Counted from the stretch's first letter, positions 1 to 10,050 are shown. The stretch is DNA of 64,000 nucleotides from Burkholderiales bacterium Ga0077547 (GCA_001464195.1 LNEY01000032.1:1-64000), one strand, 5' to 3'. The notes: generated by a model not told the origin, from the letters alone. A program made the numbers and translations.

Positions 1-1203
<1,203 letters not shown>

Positions 1204-1261
1204 GGGTCGTGCGGGCGCTCTGCGGTGCCGCCGGATTCAATGGTTGCCGGGGAGGCTGGAC

Positions 1262-2101
1262 ATGAAGAAGGAAGTCATCGTCAAGCTGCACGCCAGCTTT
1301 GAAGAACTCGTTCAGCACGACGAACTGGGCAGCGAGTGTTGGCTGGCGCGAGACCTCCAAGACCTGCTGGGCTACGCGAAGTGGGAGAACTTCGCCAAGG
1401 TGATCGAGAGGGCGAAGCTCGCCTGTAAAGGTTCGGGGCACGAGCCCGATGACCATTTTCTTGACATCAGGAAAATGGTCGACCTGGGCAGCGGGGCCAC
1501 CCGAGCGATCGATGACGTCGCGCTCACACGCTACGCCTGCTACCTGATCGCCCAGAACGGTGACCCCAGCAAGGACGCCATCGCGTTTGCCCAGACCTAC
1601 TTCGCGCTGCAGACGCGCAAGCAGGAACTCATAGAGCAGCGGATCGCAGAGGTCGAGCGGCTGAGCGCCCGCAAGAAGCTCACCCTCAGCGAGAAGGAAC
1701 TCTCTGGAATCATCTACGAACGCGTGGGCGACCAGACGAGCTTTGCTCGTATCCGAAGCAAGGGCGACGTGGCGTTGTTTGGTGGGCTGACGACGCAGGA
1801 CATGAAGAACAGGTTGGGTGTGCCCGAGAGCAGACCCTTGGCTGACTTTCTTCCCACCATCACGATCAAGGCGAAGGACTTCGCCAACGAAATCACCAAC
1901 TTCAACATCAAGCGCGATGGCCTGGCAGACGAGCCCGCCATCAGCAAGGAGCACGTCAAGAACAACAAGGATGTCCGCGACCTGTTGGGCCAACGCGGCA
2001 TCCGGCCCGAACTGCTGCCGGCGTTGGAAGACATCAAGAAGGTGGAGCGACGCGTGAAGTCGGAGGCCAAGAAGCTGCCCAAACCCAAGAAGAAGCCGTG
2101 A
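1262..2101 (+). CDS. dinD: DinD-like DNA-damage-inducible protein
   Basis: This 279-residue protein matches the DinD family: an N-terminal Bro-N-like region (CWLARDLQDLLGYAKWENF, then a conserved DIRKMVDLGSGA block) and a basic C-terminal tail ending in KKLPKPKKKP. E. coli DinD inhibits RecA filament activity. DinD-like genes are also frequent inside type I restriction loci, as here. ATG 1262 is chosen because GGGGAGG lies 7 bases upstream; the frame extends to a TTG at 1244, but that would swallow the Shine-Dalgarno. The stop overlaps the GTG start of hsdM by 4 bases, so the two are translationally coupled. The 58-bp gap after gyrB holds no LexA box (CTGT-N8-ACAG), so damage induction is not supported. 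Confidence 0.85.
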   Translation: MKKEVIVKLHASFEELVQHDELGSECWLARDLQDLLGYAKWENFAKVIERAKLACKGSGHEPDDHFLDIRKMVDLGSGATRAIDDVALTRYACYLIAQNGDPSKDAIAFAQTYFALQTRKQELIEQRIAEVERLSARKKLTLSEKELSGIIYERVGDQTSFARIRSKGDVALFGGLTTQDMKNRLGVPESRPLADFLPTITIKAKDFANEITNFNIKRDGLADEPAISKEHVKNNKDVRDLLGQRGIRPELLPALEDIKKVERRVKSEAKKLPKPKKKP

Positions 2102-4218
2102 CTCGCGACCAACTCAAGAAACTCGAACGTGATCTCTGGGCTGCCGCCGACAAGCTGCGTGCCAACAGCGACCTCAAGGCCAGCGAGTACAGCACGCCGG
2201 TGCTGGGCCTGATCTTCCTGAAGTTCGCCGACAACAAGTACCGGCAGCACGAAGACGCCATCCTGGCCGAGTACCAGCAGCTCAAAGGCACGCGCCGCGA
2301 GCGCAGCCTGCAGGACATCGCCATCGAGAAGTGCGGCTTCGCCCTCGGCCCGCAGGCCCGCTACGACTACCTGCTGAACCTGCCCGAGAAGGAAGATATC
2401 CCCAAGGCCATCCGCTCGGCCATGGCCAGCATCGAGGCCAGCAAGCCTGAACTGCTGGGTGTGCTGCCGCAGCAGGAATACGACCGTTTCAGCCGCAACC
2501 CGCAGAACCGCAGCATCCCCAAGGCGCTGCTGAAGCTGTTCTCCGACATTCCGCTCGACGCCTCGGGCGACGTGTTCGGCCAGATCTACGAATACTTCCT
2601 CGGCAATTTCGCCATGAGCGAAGGCCAGGGCGGCGGCGAGTTCTTCACGCCACGCTCGGTGGTGCGCCTGATGGTGGAGATCATCGAGCCGCACGGTGGC
2701 AAGGTGTTCGATCCGGCCTGCGGCTCGGGCGGCATGTTCGTGCAGTCGGCGCAGTTCATCGAGCAGCACCGCAAGGACGCCGTGCAAGACCTGGACGTGT
2801 ACGTCTACGGCACCGAGAAGACGCTGGAGACCGTGAAGCTGGCCAAGATGAACCTGGCGGTGAACGGTCTGCGCGGCGAGGTGAAGCAGGCCAACGCGTA
2901 TTCCGAAGACCCGTTCGGCGCCTTCGGCAACTTCGACTATGTACTGGCCAATCCACCCTTCAACGTGGACGACGTGCCGCTGGACCAGGTGGAGCACGAC
3001 AAGCGCTTCAACACCTACGGCGTGCCACGCAACAAGAGCAAGCCGGCCGGCGCCAAGGGCAAGGACAAGGCCGAACAAAAGGCCCAGGAGACGGTGCCCA
3101 ACGCCAACTACCTGTGGATCAACCTCTTCGCCACCTCGCTAAAGCCAGGCGGCCGCGCCGCGCTGGTGATGGCCAATTCGGCGAGCGATGCGCGGCATTC
3201 CGAAGCCGACATCCGCCGCACCCTGATCCAGAAGAACCTGATCTACGGCATGCTGACGCTGCCGTCCAACCTGTTCTACACCGTCACCCTGCCGGCCACG
3301 CTGTGGTTCTTCGACAAGGGCAAGGCCGACGACCGCGTGCTGTTCATCGACGCGCGCAACGTCTTCACGCAGATCGACCGCGCGCACCGCGAGCTGAACG
3401 ACGCCCAGACGCAGAACCTGGCCATGATCCCGCGCCTGCACAAGGGCCGGCGCGGCGAGTTCGTGGCGCTGGTGGACGGCTACTTCCGCAGTGGCCTGGC
3501 CAAGCTGCAGGCCAGCCACGCGAAGCTGCCGGCGCTGGCCGAGCGGCTGCGTGCCGTGCTGGGTGAAGACGCGGCCGAGGCCCCCGAAGCCACGGCGGCC
3601 GGGCTGTCAGCGGTGGACCGGCTGCTGGCACATTGGGTGGAACTGGGCCCGCTGGCCGCGACGCAGCAGGCCTACTTCCAGGCGCATGGCGCGGCCGAGG
3701 CAGTGGACGCCCGCAACGAGGCGCAGCACGCGCTGCGGGCCACCTACGCGCCCTTCTTCGAGCACCTGCATGTCAGCCTGAAGGCACTGGACAAGGCCAT
3801 CCGCGACGGCGACAAGCGCAAGGCGGAAGCGGCCAAGGCGGCGGGCAGGCGCGGCGGCGGCAACCGGCAGAGCAAGGCGGTGAAGGAAGCGCTCCAGGCC
3901 CTGCACGACGAGGTGAAGCTGGCCGAGAGCGACTTCGGATACATCGAGTGGCTACAGCAGCGGTTTCCGAAGGCGGCCTACGAGGATGTGACCGGGCTGT
4001 GCAAACTGGCGACGCAATCGGAGATCGAGGAGCAGGATTGGTCGCTGAATCCGGGGCGATATGTCGGCGTCGTGATCGAGGAAGACGGCAAGACCGAAGA
4101 AGAATTCACCGAGCACATGGCCACTGCGCTTGACGAACTTACAGCGTTGTCAGCGGCAGCAGGTGAGATGGAGGCGGTCGTTTTCGCCAACCTGAAAGCA
4201 ATCGTGGCGGACGCATGA
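2098..4218 (+). CDS. hsdM: Type I restriction-modification DNA methyltransferase subunit M
   Basis: HsdM transfers methyl groups to adenine N6 when assembled with the specificity subunit HsdS. The 706-residue protein has the N-terminal HsdM helical domain (SEYSTPVLGLIFLKFADNKY). SAM motif I is DPACGSGGMF (about residue 203), and the N6-adenine catalytic motif is NPPF (about residue 285). The C-terminal part is long and charged, with a Lys/Ala/Gly-rich stretch near residue 580, and ends with the usual SLNPGRYVGV block. It is longer than E. coli HsdM (529) but looks uninterrupted. GTG is used as start, overlapping dinD (GTGA). No hsdS follows, so the enzyme lacks its DNA-recognition partner here and may be inactive or depend on an HsdS elsewhere. 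Confidence 0.93.
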   Translation: MTRDQLKKLERDLWAAADKLRANSDLKASEYSTPVLGLIFLKFADNKYRQHEDAILAEYQQLKGTRRERSLQDIAIEKCGFALGPQARYDYLLNLPEKEDIPKAIRSAMASIEASKPELLGVLPQQEYDRFSRNPQNRSIPKALLKLFSDIPLDASGDVFGQIYEYFLGNFAMSEGQGGGEFFTPRSVVRLMVEIIEPHGGKVFDPACGSGGMFVQSAQFIEQHRKDAVQDLDVYVYGTEKTLETVKLAKMNLAVNGLRGEVKQANAYSEDPFGAFGNFDYVLANPPFNVDDVPLDQVEHDKRFNTYGVPRNKSKPAGAKGKDKAEQKAQETVPNANYLWINLFATSLKPGGRAALVMANSASDARHSEADIRRTLIQKNLIYGMLTLPSNLFYTVTLPATLWFFDKGKADDRVLFIDARNVFTQIDRAHRELNDAQTQNLAMIPRLHKGRRGEFVALVDGYFRSGLAKLQASHAKLPALAERLRAVLGEDAAEAPEATAAGLSAVDRLLAHWVELGPLAATQQAYFQAHGAAEAVDARNEAQHALRATYAPFFEHLHVSLKALDKAIRDGDKRKAEAAKAAGRRGGGNRQSKAVKEALQALHDEVKLAESDFGYIEWLQQRFPKAAYEDVTGLCKLATQSEIEEQDWSLNPGRYVGVVIEEDGKTEEEFTEHMATALDELTALSAAAGEMEAVVFANLKAIVADA

Positions 4219-4222
4219 GGAT

Positions 4223-5140
4223 GTGTTCACCAAGCTGGGTCAGTTCAACGGCTACGCCGACACGCTGCTGGCCAGCGACGAGCTGCGCAAGAGCTTCAAC
4301 GTCTACGAGAACACGGTGAGTGCGCTGTACGAGGCCTGCAAGCCCGAGGTGCTGGGCCGCGGCAAGGCTCGCACTGTGTCGGCCTTCCAGTACCTGCGCG
4401 GCGTGATGGATACCATCGTTGAACAGGTGGACGTGGATGCTGCGGTGCGTCGGCTGGGCGAGTTGCTGGACGAAAGCGTGGTGGTGGACAAGGCCGACAC
4501 CTTCAAAGCGAAGGAGTTCGAAGCCGAGTTCAAGATCGTGCAGCGCGGCAAGGCCTGGGACCTGAGCAAGGTGAATGTCGAGAAACTGCGAGAGGAATTC
4601 AAGCAGGCGCCGTTCAAGAACATTGAGATTGCCGACTTGCGTGGTTTCATCGAGAAGAAGCTGGCGGAGATGCTGCAGCAGAACGCAGCGCGCAGCGCCT
4701 TCGCCCAGCGCCTGCAGGCCGTGATCGACGCCTACAACTCGGGCGCGACGGCGACCGAGGACTATTACCAGCAGCTCACGGATTACGTGGCCAACCTGCA
4801 GCAGGAAGCCGAACGCCATGTGCGCGAAGGCCTGACGGAAGACGAACTGGAACTCTTTGACCTGCTGAAGAAGGACGCGATGACGCAGGACGAGACGCAG
4901 CGTGTGAAGCTGGCCGCCAAGCGGCTTTTGAAGCGTCTGGTCGAAGAGCACCCCAAAGTGTTGGTCCAGGACTGGTTCAAGGACAACCAGACGCAGAAGC
5001 AGGTGCGATCTGAGATAGAGCGTGTGCTGGACGAGGGCCTACCGGAGACGTACGAGCGCGCCCTGTTCAAGCAGAAGTGCGACAACGTCTTTGATTTAGT
5101 GGTCGACTACGCGAGCCGGGGCAGGAAGTGGGCAGCGTGA
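4223..5140 (+). pseudogene. hsdR: Type I restriction enzyme HsdR, C-terminal remnant
   Basis: The 305 codons resemble only the C-terminal helical region of type I restriction subunit R, with a typical ending (ALFKQKCDNVFDLVVDYA). The N-terminal nuclease motifs, helicase Walker boxes and DEAD-like motifs are absent, and a full HsdR is around 1000 residues. The frame opens without a convincing start: GTG 4223 sits 4 bases after the hsdM stop, and upstream codons in this frame run into hsdM. An ATGA overlap at 4215-4218 is where an hsdS start would be expected, but that frame closes after about 35 codons. This suggests one deletion joined the first codons of hsdS to the middle of hsdR. Whether the fragment is translated is unknown. 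Confidence 0.8.
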
Positions 5141-5168
5141 GCCAGCGAGTCAGCCATCACCCTGAGCC

Positions 5169-5816
5169 TCACCCCTGCCGCGCCGCCACCTGCCTCAGCG
5201 CCTGCGCAAACACCTCAGCGGGTTGGCCGCCCGACACCAGGTACTGGTCGTCGATGATCACGGCCGGCACCGAATGGATGCCGCTGCGGTGCACGCGGCT
5301 CTCGGCCTGGCGCACTTCGGTGGCGTAGCGGTCGCTGGCCAGCACGGCGGCGGCTTCGGTGGTGTCCAGCCCCACCTCGGTGGCCAGGCGCTGCAGCAGC
5401 GCGGTGTCGCCGGGGTTCTGCCCGTGGGTGAAGTAGGCCTCGAACAGGCGGTACTTGAGCGCGCGCTGGGCCTCGGCCGATTGCAGCCCGGCCCAGTGCA
5501 GCAACCGGTGCGTGTCGAAGGTGTTGTAGATGCGGCGCGCGGTTCCCGCGCTGAAGGTGAAGCCCAGTTCGGCGCCGCGCTGGCGGATCGCTTCGGTGTT
5601 GGCGGCCACCTGTGCCGCGTCGATGCCGTACTTCTGCATCAGGTGCTCGACGATCTCTTGCCCCTCGGGGACCATCTGCGGGTTCAGCTCGAAGGGCTGG
5701 AAATGCACCGTGGGCCGAATGCCCTCGGCGGCCACTTCGGCCAGCGCCTGCTCCAGCGCCAGCAGGCCGATGACGCACCAGGGGCACGACACGTCCGAGA
5801 CAAAATCGATTTTCAT
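5169..5816 (-). CDS. FrnE-like DsbA-family oxidoreductase
   Basis: A 215-residue thioredoxin-fold protein of the DsbA/FrnE (2-hydroxychromene-2-carboxylate isomerase-like) family. The CPWC redox motif is at residues 11-14, directly after the first beta strand (KIDFVSD), and no signal peptide precedes it, so it should be cytoplasmic. The family helical insert and the cis-proline region (SGIHSVPAVII) are present; the latter is followed by YLVSGGQPAEVF, as in FrnE. ATG 5816 is preferred over a GTG two codons upstream. It is convergent with the hsdR remnant (28 bp between stops). The likely role is thiol-disulfide exchange or glutathione-dependent isomerisation; the substrate cannot be told from sequence. 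Confidence 0.85.
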   Translation of the reverse strand: MKIDFVSDVSCPWCVIGLLALEQALAEVAAEGIRPTVHFQPFELNPQMVPEGQEIVEHLMQKYGIDAAQVAANTEAIRQRGAELGFTFSAGTARRIYNTFDTHRLLHWAGLQSAEAQRALKYRLFEAYFTHGQNPGDTALLQRLATEVGLDTTEAAAVLASDRYATEVRQAESRVHRSGIHSVPAVIIDDQYLVSGGQPAEVFAQALRQVAARQG

Positions 5817-6012
5817 GCGCACGATTGTCGGCGTTCAGGGCCGATGGGGCCGTGACATGATCCTCGTGCTGGCCCGACTTTTGCCACCGAGTCCGATGTG
5901 GGCCAGGGCGCTCAATGTGATGGAGGCGCTGTGGTTGATCGGCGGTGACGCTGACCTTGGCCCCTGAATACCGTTGTGGCCCTGGCGCGGCTGAAGGACG
6001 CTGCTGCAGGCG

Positions 6013-6213
6013 CTAGCGCCGCCGCCGATCCGAGCGATCTCTCGAATGGTCATGCCCGCGGTCGCGGTCACGATCTGACGCGTGGTCACGGTGGTCGCCG
6101 TGGCGGTGACCGCCGTGGTCGCCCCACCACAGGGGTCGCACCACGCATCCGCTCAAAGACGCGCCGACGAGCAGGACCAGCGTGATTCTGGAAAGATGAC
6201 GAACGAGGGTCAT
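6013..6213 (-). CDS. Small His/Asp/Arg-rich putative lipoprotein
   Basis: A 66-residue protein starting with a basic n-region, a hydrophobic stretch (ITLVLLVGA) and a lipobox LSGC. It would be lipid-anchored at Cys23, leaving about 44 mature residues. The mature part is rich in His, Asp and Arg (HGGHRHGDHRDHASDRDRD) with no other fold signal. A clear AAGGAG Shine-Dalgarno precedes the ATG, which supports a real gene. Histidine clusters of this type often bind Ni, Zn or Cu, so metal storage or buffering in the periplasm is an inference. Two phased direct repeats lie about 80 bp upstream of the start and may be a response-regulator site. Confidence 0.6.
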   Translation of the reverse strand: MTLVRHLSRITLVLLVGASLSGCVVRPLWWGDHGGHRHGDHRDHASDRDRDRGHDHSRDRSDRRRR

Positions 6214-6294
6214 GGGGATCTCCTTGGTGACAAGAGCGCCACCTGCATCACCAACGCGCTGTTGCTGCCCCTGTTGACCGCCATGGCCGCGCGC

Positions 6295-6314
6295 GAGGTA
6301 AAGCTGAGGTAAAG
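6295..6314 (-). promoter_or_regulatory. Phased direct repeat upstream of the His-rich lipoprotein gene
   Basis: GAGGTAAAG occurs twice (6295-6303 and 6306-6314), 11 bp apart start to start. Read on the minus strand this is CTTTAC-N5-CTTTAC, about 80 bp upstream of the lipoprotein ATG. Hexamers repeated at one helical turn are typical of OmpR/PhoP/PmrA-family response regulators; which regulator binds is unknown. Confidence 0.45.
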
Positions 6315-6427
6315 ACGGCGCGGCGGTGGAGGGTGGTGCGCGGGTGAGGCTAGCGTTCGGCCTGCGCGCAAGGAACCTTCAGCACCGCCAACAAACGAAC
6401 CCCCGTGTCCCCATACAGGAGCCCGAA

Positions 6428-7390
6428 TTGACCCCATCCGAAACCCAAGCCATCGTCACCGTCAGCCTGCTCGCCGCCTTTGCCGATGGCGACAAGCACG
6501 AGCGTGAACGCGCCGAGATCAAGCGCATAGCCGAGGGGCTGTCGCAGGCTCAGGGCGTGCATCTGCCCACGCTGTACCAGGACGTGCTGATGAAGCGCGT
6601 CACGCTCGCGTCGGTGTTGCCCGCGCTGGCCAGCAACGATGCGCGTCAACTGGCGTACGAGATGGCGGTGTGCGTGTGCGATGCCGACGGCGCACAGTCG
6701 GTGGGCGAGCAGGCGTTTTTGGCAGACCTGGCGCGCGCGCTTCAAATCAATGCATCGGCTGCCACCGAGTTCAGGCAGCAAGCCGATGCCATGGCATCGG
6801 TGCCGCTGTCGGCGGGCCTGAACGCAGGCGCCACCACGGCTGCTGCCACACCCGCAGCGCCCGTGGCGGCGGTGGACGACAAGGCGCTCGACGCGGCCAT
6901 CTTGAACGCCGCCATCGTCAACGGCGCGCTCGAGTTGCTGCCGGAAACGCTGTCGACAATGGCGATCATTCCGCTGCAGATGAAGCTGGTTTACCGCATC
7001 GGCAAGGCGCACGGCTACGAGCTCGACAGCGGGCATGTGAAAGACTTTCTGGCCACCGCCGGGGTTGGCCTGACCTCGCAGTACCTGGAGCAGGCGGGCC
7101 GCAAGCTGCTGGGCGGCCTGCTCGGCAAGCTCGGCGGTGGGTTGTTGCGCGGTGTGGGCAACCAGGCTGTCAGCTCGGGCATGAGCTTCGCCTCGACCTA
7201 CGCACTGGGCCATGTGGCCAAGCGCTACTACGCGGGCGGCCGCACCCTGTCGGCACAACTGCTGAAAGACACCTACGCCGCCGTGACGCAGCAGGCGCAG
7301 GGCCTGTACAGCCAGCACTTGCCGACCATCCAACAGCGCGCGCGCACGCTCGATGCTGGCCAGGTGATGGCGATGGTGCGCGGCACCTGA
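6428..7390 (+). CDS. TerB-like N-terminal domain / DUF697 protein
   Basis: A 320-residue protein. Residues about 5-110 look like a TerB (tellurite-resistance/metal-sensing) helical domain, with two acidic DG motifs (ADGDKHERERAEIKRIAE and CDADGAQSVGEQAF). An Ala/Pro linker follows near residue 135. The C-terminal half resembles DUF697, with hydrophobic Gly-rich helices (LLGGLLGKLGGGLLRGVG) that may insert in or touch the membrane. TTG 6428 is chosen because AGGAG lies 6 bases upstream; the frame is open further upstream but without a ribosome site. The function is not known. TerB-DUF697 fusions are seen in proteobacteria, and a role in membrane-associated stress response is only a guess. Confidence 0.7.
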   Translation: MTPSETQAIVTVSLLAAFADGDKHERERAEIKRIAEGLSQAQGVHLPTLYQDVLMKRVTLASVLPALASNDARQLAYEMAVCVCDADGAQSVGEQAFLADLARALQINASAATEFRQQADAMASVPLSAGLNAGATTAAATPAAPVAAVDDKALDAAILNAAIVNGALELLPETLSTMAIIPLQMKLVYRIGKAHGYELDSGHVKDFLATAGVGLTSQYLEQAGRKLLGGLLGKLGGGLLRGVGNQAVSSGMSFASTYALGHVAKRYYAGGRTLSAQLLKDTYAAVTQQAQGLYSQHLPTIQQRARTLDAGQVMAMVRGT

Positions 7391-7405
7391 GGCGGCGCCG
7401 CCCCG

Positions 7406-8029
7406 ATGACGGCCGACCCCCGCCAGCACAGCCCGGCCGCCCAACGCAACCGTGCGCCGATCCTGGAGCAGCTTCAGCGCGTGCTGCCAGCCAAGGGCAA
7501 TGCTCTGGAGATTGCGAGCGGCACGGGCCAGCATGCAGCGCATTTCGCCGCAGGGCTGCCCGGCTGGCGCTGGCAGCCGACCGATGCCGAGCCCTTGATG
7601 TTGGCGTCCATCAATGGGTGGTGCGACGGCTTGGGCAACGTGTTGCCCGCAAGGCACCTGGATGTGAACGCCGCGCCGTCGGCAGGCGGTCACGCACCGG
7701 TCGACGCGGTGTTTTGCGCCAACTTGCTGCACATCTCGCCCTGGAATACCTGTTCGGCGCTGATGCAGTTGGCCGCCGGCTGCCTGTCGCCGGGCGGTCG
7801 ACTGGTGCTTTATGGCCCGTACCTTGAAGACGAGGTAGCAACGTCGCCGGGCAACCTGGCGTTCGATGCTGACCTGCGTGCGCGCAACCCAGCTTGGGGG
7901 CTGCGTCGGCGGGAAGACGTGCTGGCGCAGGCGCATGCGGTCGGCCTGCGCCTGCGCGAGCGGGTCGCCATGCCGGCCAACAACCTGCTGCTGGTGCTGG
8001 AGCACGCCGCACAGCAGCTCACCGCATGA
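7406..8029 (+). CDS. DUF938-family SAM-dependent methyltransferase
   Basis: A 207-residue class I methyltransferase-like protein. The SAM-binding motif I is ALEIASGTGQHAAHFA (about residue 33), and the motif II acidic end is PTDAEP. The family block FCANLLHISPWNTCSAL sits where the catalytic loop lies, followed by GGRLVLYGPYLEDEVATSPGN. This is the signature of DUF938, whose substrate is not established. The gene starts 15 bp after the TerB/DUF697 gene and its stop overlaps the next start by ATGA, so these form one transcription unit. The length is typical for the family. Confidence 0.85.
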   Translation: MTADPRQHSPAAQRNRAPILEQLQRVLPAKGNALEIASGTGQHAAHFAAGLPGWRWQPTDAEPLMLASINGWCDGLGNVLPARHLDVNAAPSAGGHAPVDAVFCANLLHISPWNTCSALMQLAAGCLSPGGRLVLYGPYLEDEVATSPGNLAFDADLRARNPAWGLRRREDVLAQAHAVGLRLRERVAMPANNLLLVLEHAAQQLTA

Positions 8030-8529
8030 GCCTGAAGTACCTGGCCGGTTATGCGCCCGATGTGCAGGCGCGCGTGGCCGAGCTGATTGAACAGGGCCGC
8101 CTGGCCGAGCATCTGCGCGCGCGCTATCCCGACGCGCATGCGGTGCGCAGCGACCCGGCGCTGTACGAGTACGTGATGGCGCTGAAGAGCCGACACATGC
8201 GCAGCGCGCCGCCGATCGCGAAGGTCGCGTACGACCCGCGGCTGCAGGTGCTGCGCAACGCGCTGGGCACGCATTCGACGGTGTCGCGGGTGCAGGGTGG
8301 CCGGCTCAAGGCCAAGCGCGAGATCCGAATCGCCAGCCTGTTCAAGGAGGCGCCCGCGCCGCTCCTGAAGATGATCGTGGTGCACGAGCTGGCGCACCTG
8401 AAAGAACGTGATCACGACAAGCCGTTCTATGCGCTGTGCACACACATGGCGCCCGACTATCACCAGCTGGAGTTCGATGCGCGGCTGTGGCTGACCGCGC
8501 GCGAGATGGATGCACCGGTAGACGGCTGA
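8026..8529 (+). CDS. YgjP-like zinc metallopeptidase domain protein
   Basis: A 167-residue protein with a zincin motif: VVHELAHLKERDHDKPFY, in which H120, E121, H124 and H130 form the HExxH plus downstream His pattern of the YgjP/DUF45 (WLM-like) group. The N-terminal half is helical and basic. There is no signal peptide, so it is a predicted cytoplasmic metallopeptidase of unknown substrate. ATG 8026 overlaps the stop of the DUF938 gene (ATGA), implying coupled translation. The ending EFDARLWL is where family members usually stop. Confidence 0.85.
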   Translation: MSLKYLAGYAPDVQARVAELIEQGRLAEHLRARYPDAHAVRSDPALYEYVMALKSRHMRSAPPIAKVAYDPRLQVLRNALGTHSTVSRVQGGRLKAKREIRIASLFKEAPAPLLKMIVVHELAHLKERDHDKPFYALCTHMAPDYHQLEFDARLWLTAREMDAPVDG

Positions 8530-8662
8530 GCCGAACGTGCTACACCGGTGCACCGCGAGGCACTTTCCAGCCCGCTGCGTGCAACCGCTCACGACGACCG
8601 GGCGCAGTTTGGTAAGGTCTGGTAACCCATAGGCAAACACACCCGTGCCTCGCCGGAGCTCG

Positions 8663-9997
8663 ATGGCTCGGCCCACCGGCACATCCCCCATGACACCCCA
8701 GACGACACTGCCGAACCTTGCCTCCGGCACGACCACGCCAGCCGACTTTGTTGCGCTGTGCGCGGCGCACCTCGACAACGGCGGGTTCGAGACGCTGCTG
8801 TTGTCCAAGCACTGCGGGCCGGAAGTCGATCTCCAGCGCGTCAGCGTGCGGCCCATCGTGCTGCGCGGCGTGCCCAGCCTGTCGTTCACCTACCGGCACA
8901 CGACCCGCGACGACACGAAGAACCTGCCGCAGGCCGCGGGCCTGCAGCGGGTGCGCGAACTGTTGGCGGCCGTGTTCCGCCACGCGCACCTGCATGCGCG
9001 CGGCGAGACTGCGGAGCTGATGATCAGCCGGCGCGGGGTGTGCACCTTGCGCCGCCGACCTGCCGCGCTGGCCAGCACACCCGAGGCGGGTGCAGTCCAG
9101 CCCGGCGATCTGCAGGCCGCGGACCGCAGCCACGATCGCGACAAGCAGCGATTCGTGGATGCTCGCCGACCCTTTCTGCACGCGCTGGGTGTCACCACCG
9201 AACAGCACACGGTGGTGCCGGCGATGTCGCGCAAATGGAAGCAGATCAACAAGTTCGTCGAGGTCTTCGCCGGGGCATTGCGGGCGTCGCACCTGCTGGA
9301 AGTTGGCCCCGCGGAGGCGCCGCGCCGTCGCCCGGTCAGGGTGGTCGACTTCGGCTCAGGCAAGGGCTACCTGACGTTTGCGGTGCATGACCATTTGCAG
9401 CAGCAGCCTGGTGTCGATGCGCAGGTCACCGGTGTCGAGCTGAGGCCGGACATGGTGCACCTGGGGAACTCGGTGGTCACGCAGCTGGGCCTCACCGGCC
9501 TGCGCTTCGAGGCGGGTGATGTGCGCAGCCGCGCAGTGCAGCCAATCGACGTGATGATCGCCCTTCACGCTTGCGACACCGCCACAGACCATGCGATCCA
9601 CCTGGGCCTGCGCGGTGGCGCGGCGATCATCCTGTGCTCACCGTGCTGCCACAAGGAATTGCGACCGCAGCTGCTGAGCCCGCACCCGCTGCGGCCAATC
9701 CTGCAGCATGGCGTGCACTTGGGGCAGCAGGCCGAGATGCTGACCGACGGCCTGCGTGCGATGTTGCTCGACGCCTGCGGTTACGACACGCAGGTGTTCG
9801 AGTTCGTCGCGCTCGAACACACGCAGAAAAACAAGATGATCCTCGCCGTGAAGCGAACCCAACATCGACCGGCTGACGTGGTGTGGGCGCAGATCGACGA
9901 CATCAAGGCGTTCTACGGCATCCGCGACCAGTGCCTGGAAGCGCTGCTGCGTGCCGAAGGTCGCGCACCGGTTGCAGCGCCGAGCGCATCACCCTGA
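8663..9997 (+). CDS. SAM-dependent methyltransferase (Methyltransf_32-like)
   Basis: A methyltransferase-like protein of about 444 residues. The N-terminal about 200 residues carry no motif I recognise. The C-terminal half has motif I VVDFGSGKGYLTFAVHDHL, an acidic motif II VTGVELRPDMV, IALHACDTATDHAI, and the diagnostic CSPCCHKELRPQL block, as in Methyltransf_32 proteins. Some relatives act on tRNA, but the target here is unknown. The start is uncertain: ATG 8663 has GGAG only 4 bases upstream, ATG 8690 and GTG 8645 are alternatives. The tail (ALEHTQKNKMILAVK) agrees with family ends. It stands alone after a 133-bp gap. Confidence 0.8.
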   Translation: MARPTGTSPMTPQTTLPNLASGTTTPADFVALCAAHLDNGGFETLLLSKHCGPEVDLQRVSVRPIVLRGVPSLSFTYRHTTRDDTKNLPQAAGLQRVRELLAAVFRHAHLHARGETAELMISRRGVCTLRRRPAALASTPEAGAVQPGDLQAADRSHDRDKQRFVDARRPFLHALGVTTEQHTVVPAMSRKWKQINKFVEVFAGALRASHLLEVGPAEAPRRRPVRVVDFGSGKGYLTFAVHDHLQQQPGVDAQVTGVELRPDMVHLGNSVVTQLGLTGLRFEAGDVRSRAVQPIDVMIALHACDTATDHAIHLGLRGGAAIILCSPCCHKELRPQLLSPHPLRPILQHGVHLGQQAEMLTDGLRAMLLDACGYDTQVFEFVALEHTQKNKMILAVKRTQHRPADVVWAQIDDIKAFYGIRDQCLEALLRAEGRAPVAAPSASP

Positions 9998-10050
9998 CAA
10001 GGGCAATCCCTGTCGTGCAGAGGGTGCGATGCCGCACCACAATCTGCCCG

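Noticed and set aside
1204-1261. LexA (SOS) box before the dinD-like gene
   Set aside because: No CTGT-N8-ACAG or close variant is present; the stretch is ordinary GC-rich spacer.
5817-6012. Short frames between the FrnE-like gene and the His-rich lipoprotein gene
   Set aside because: No ribosome site, signal peptide or recognisable motif; I see nothing I can support in this stretch.
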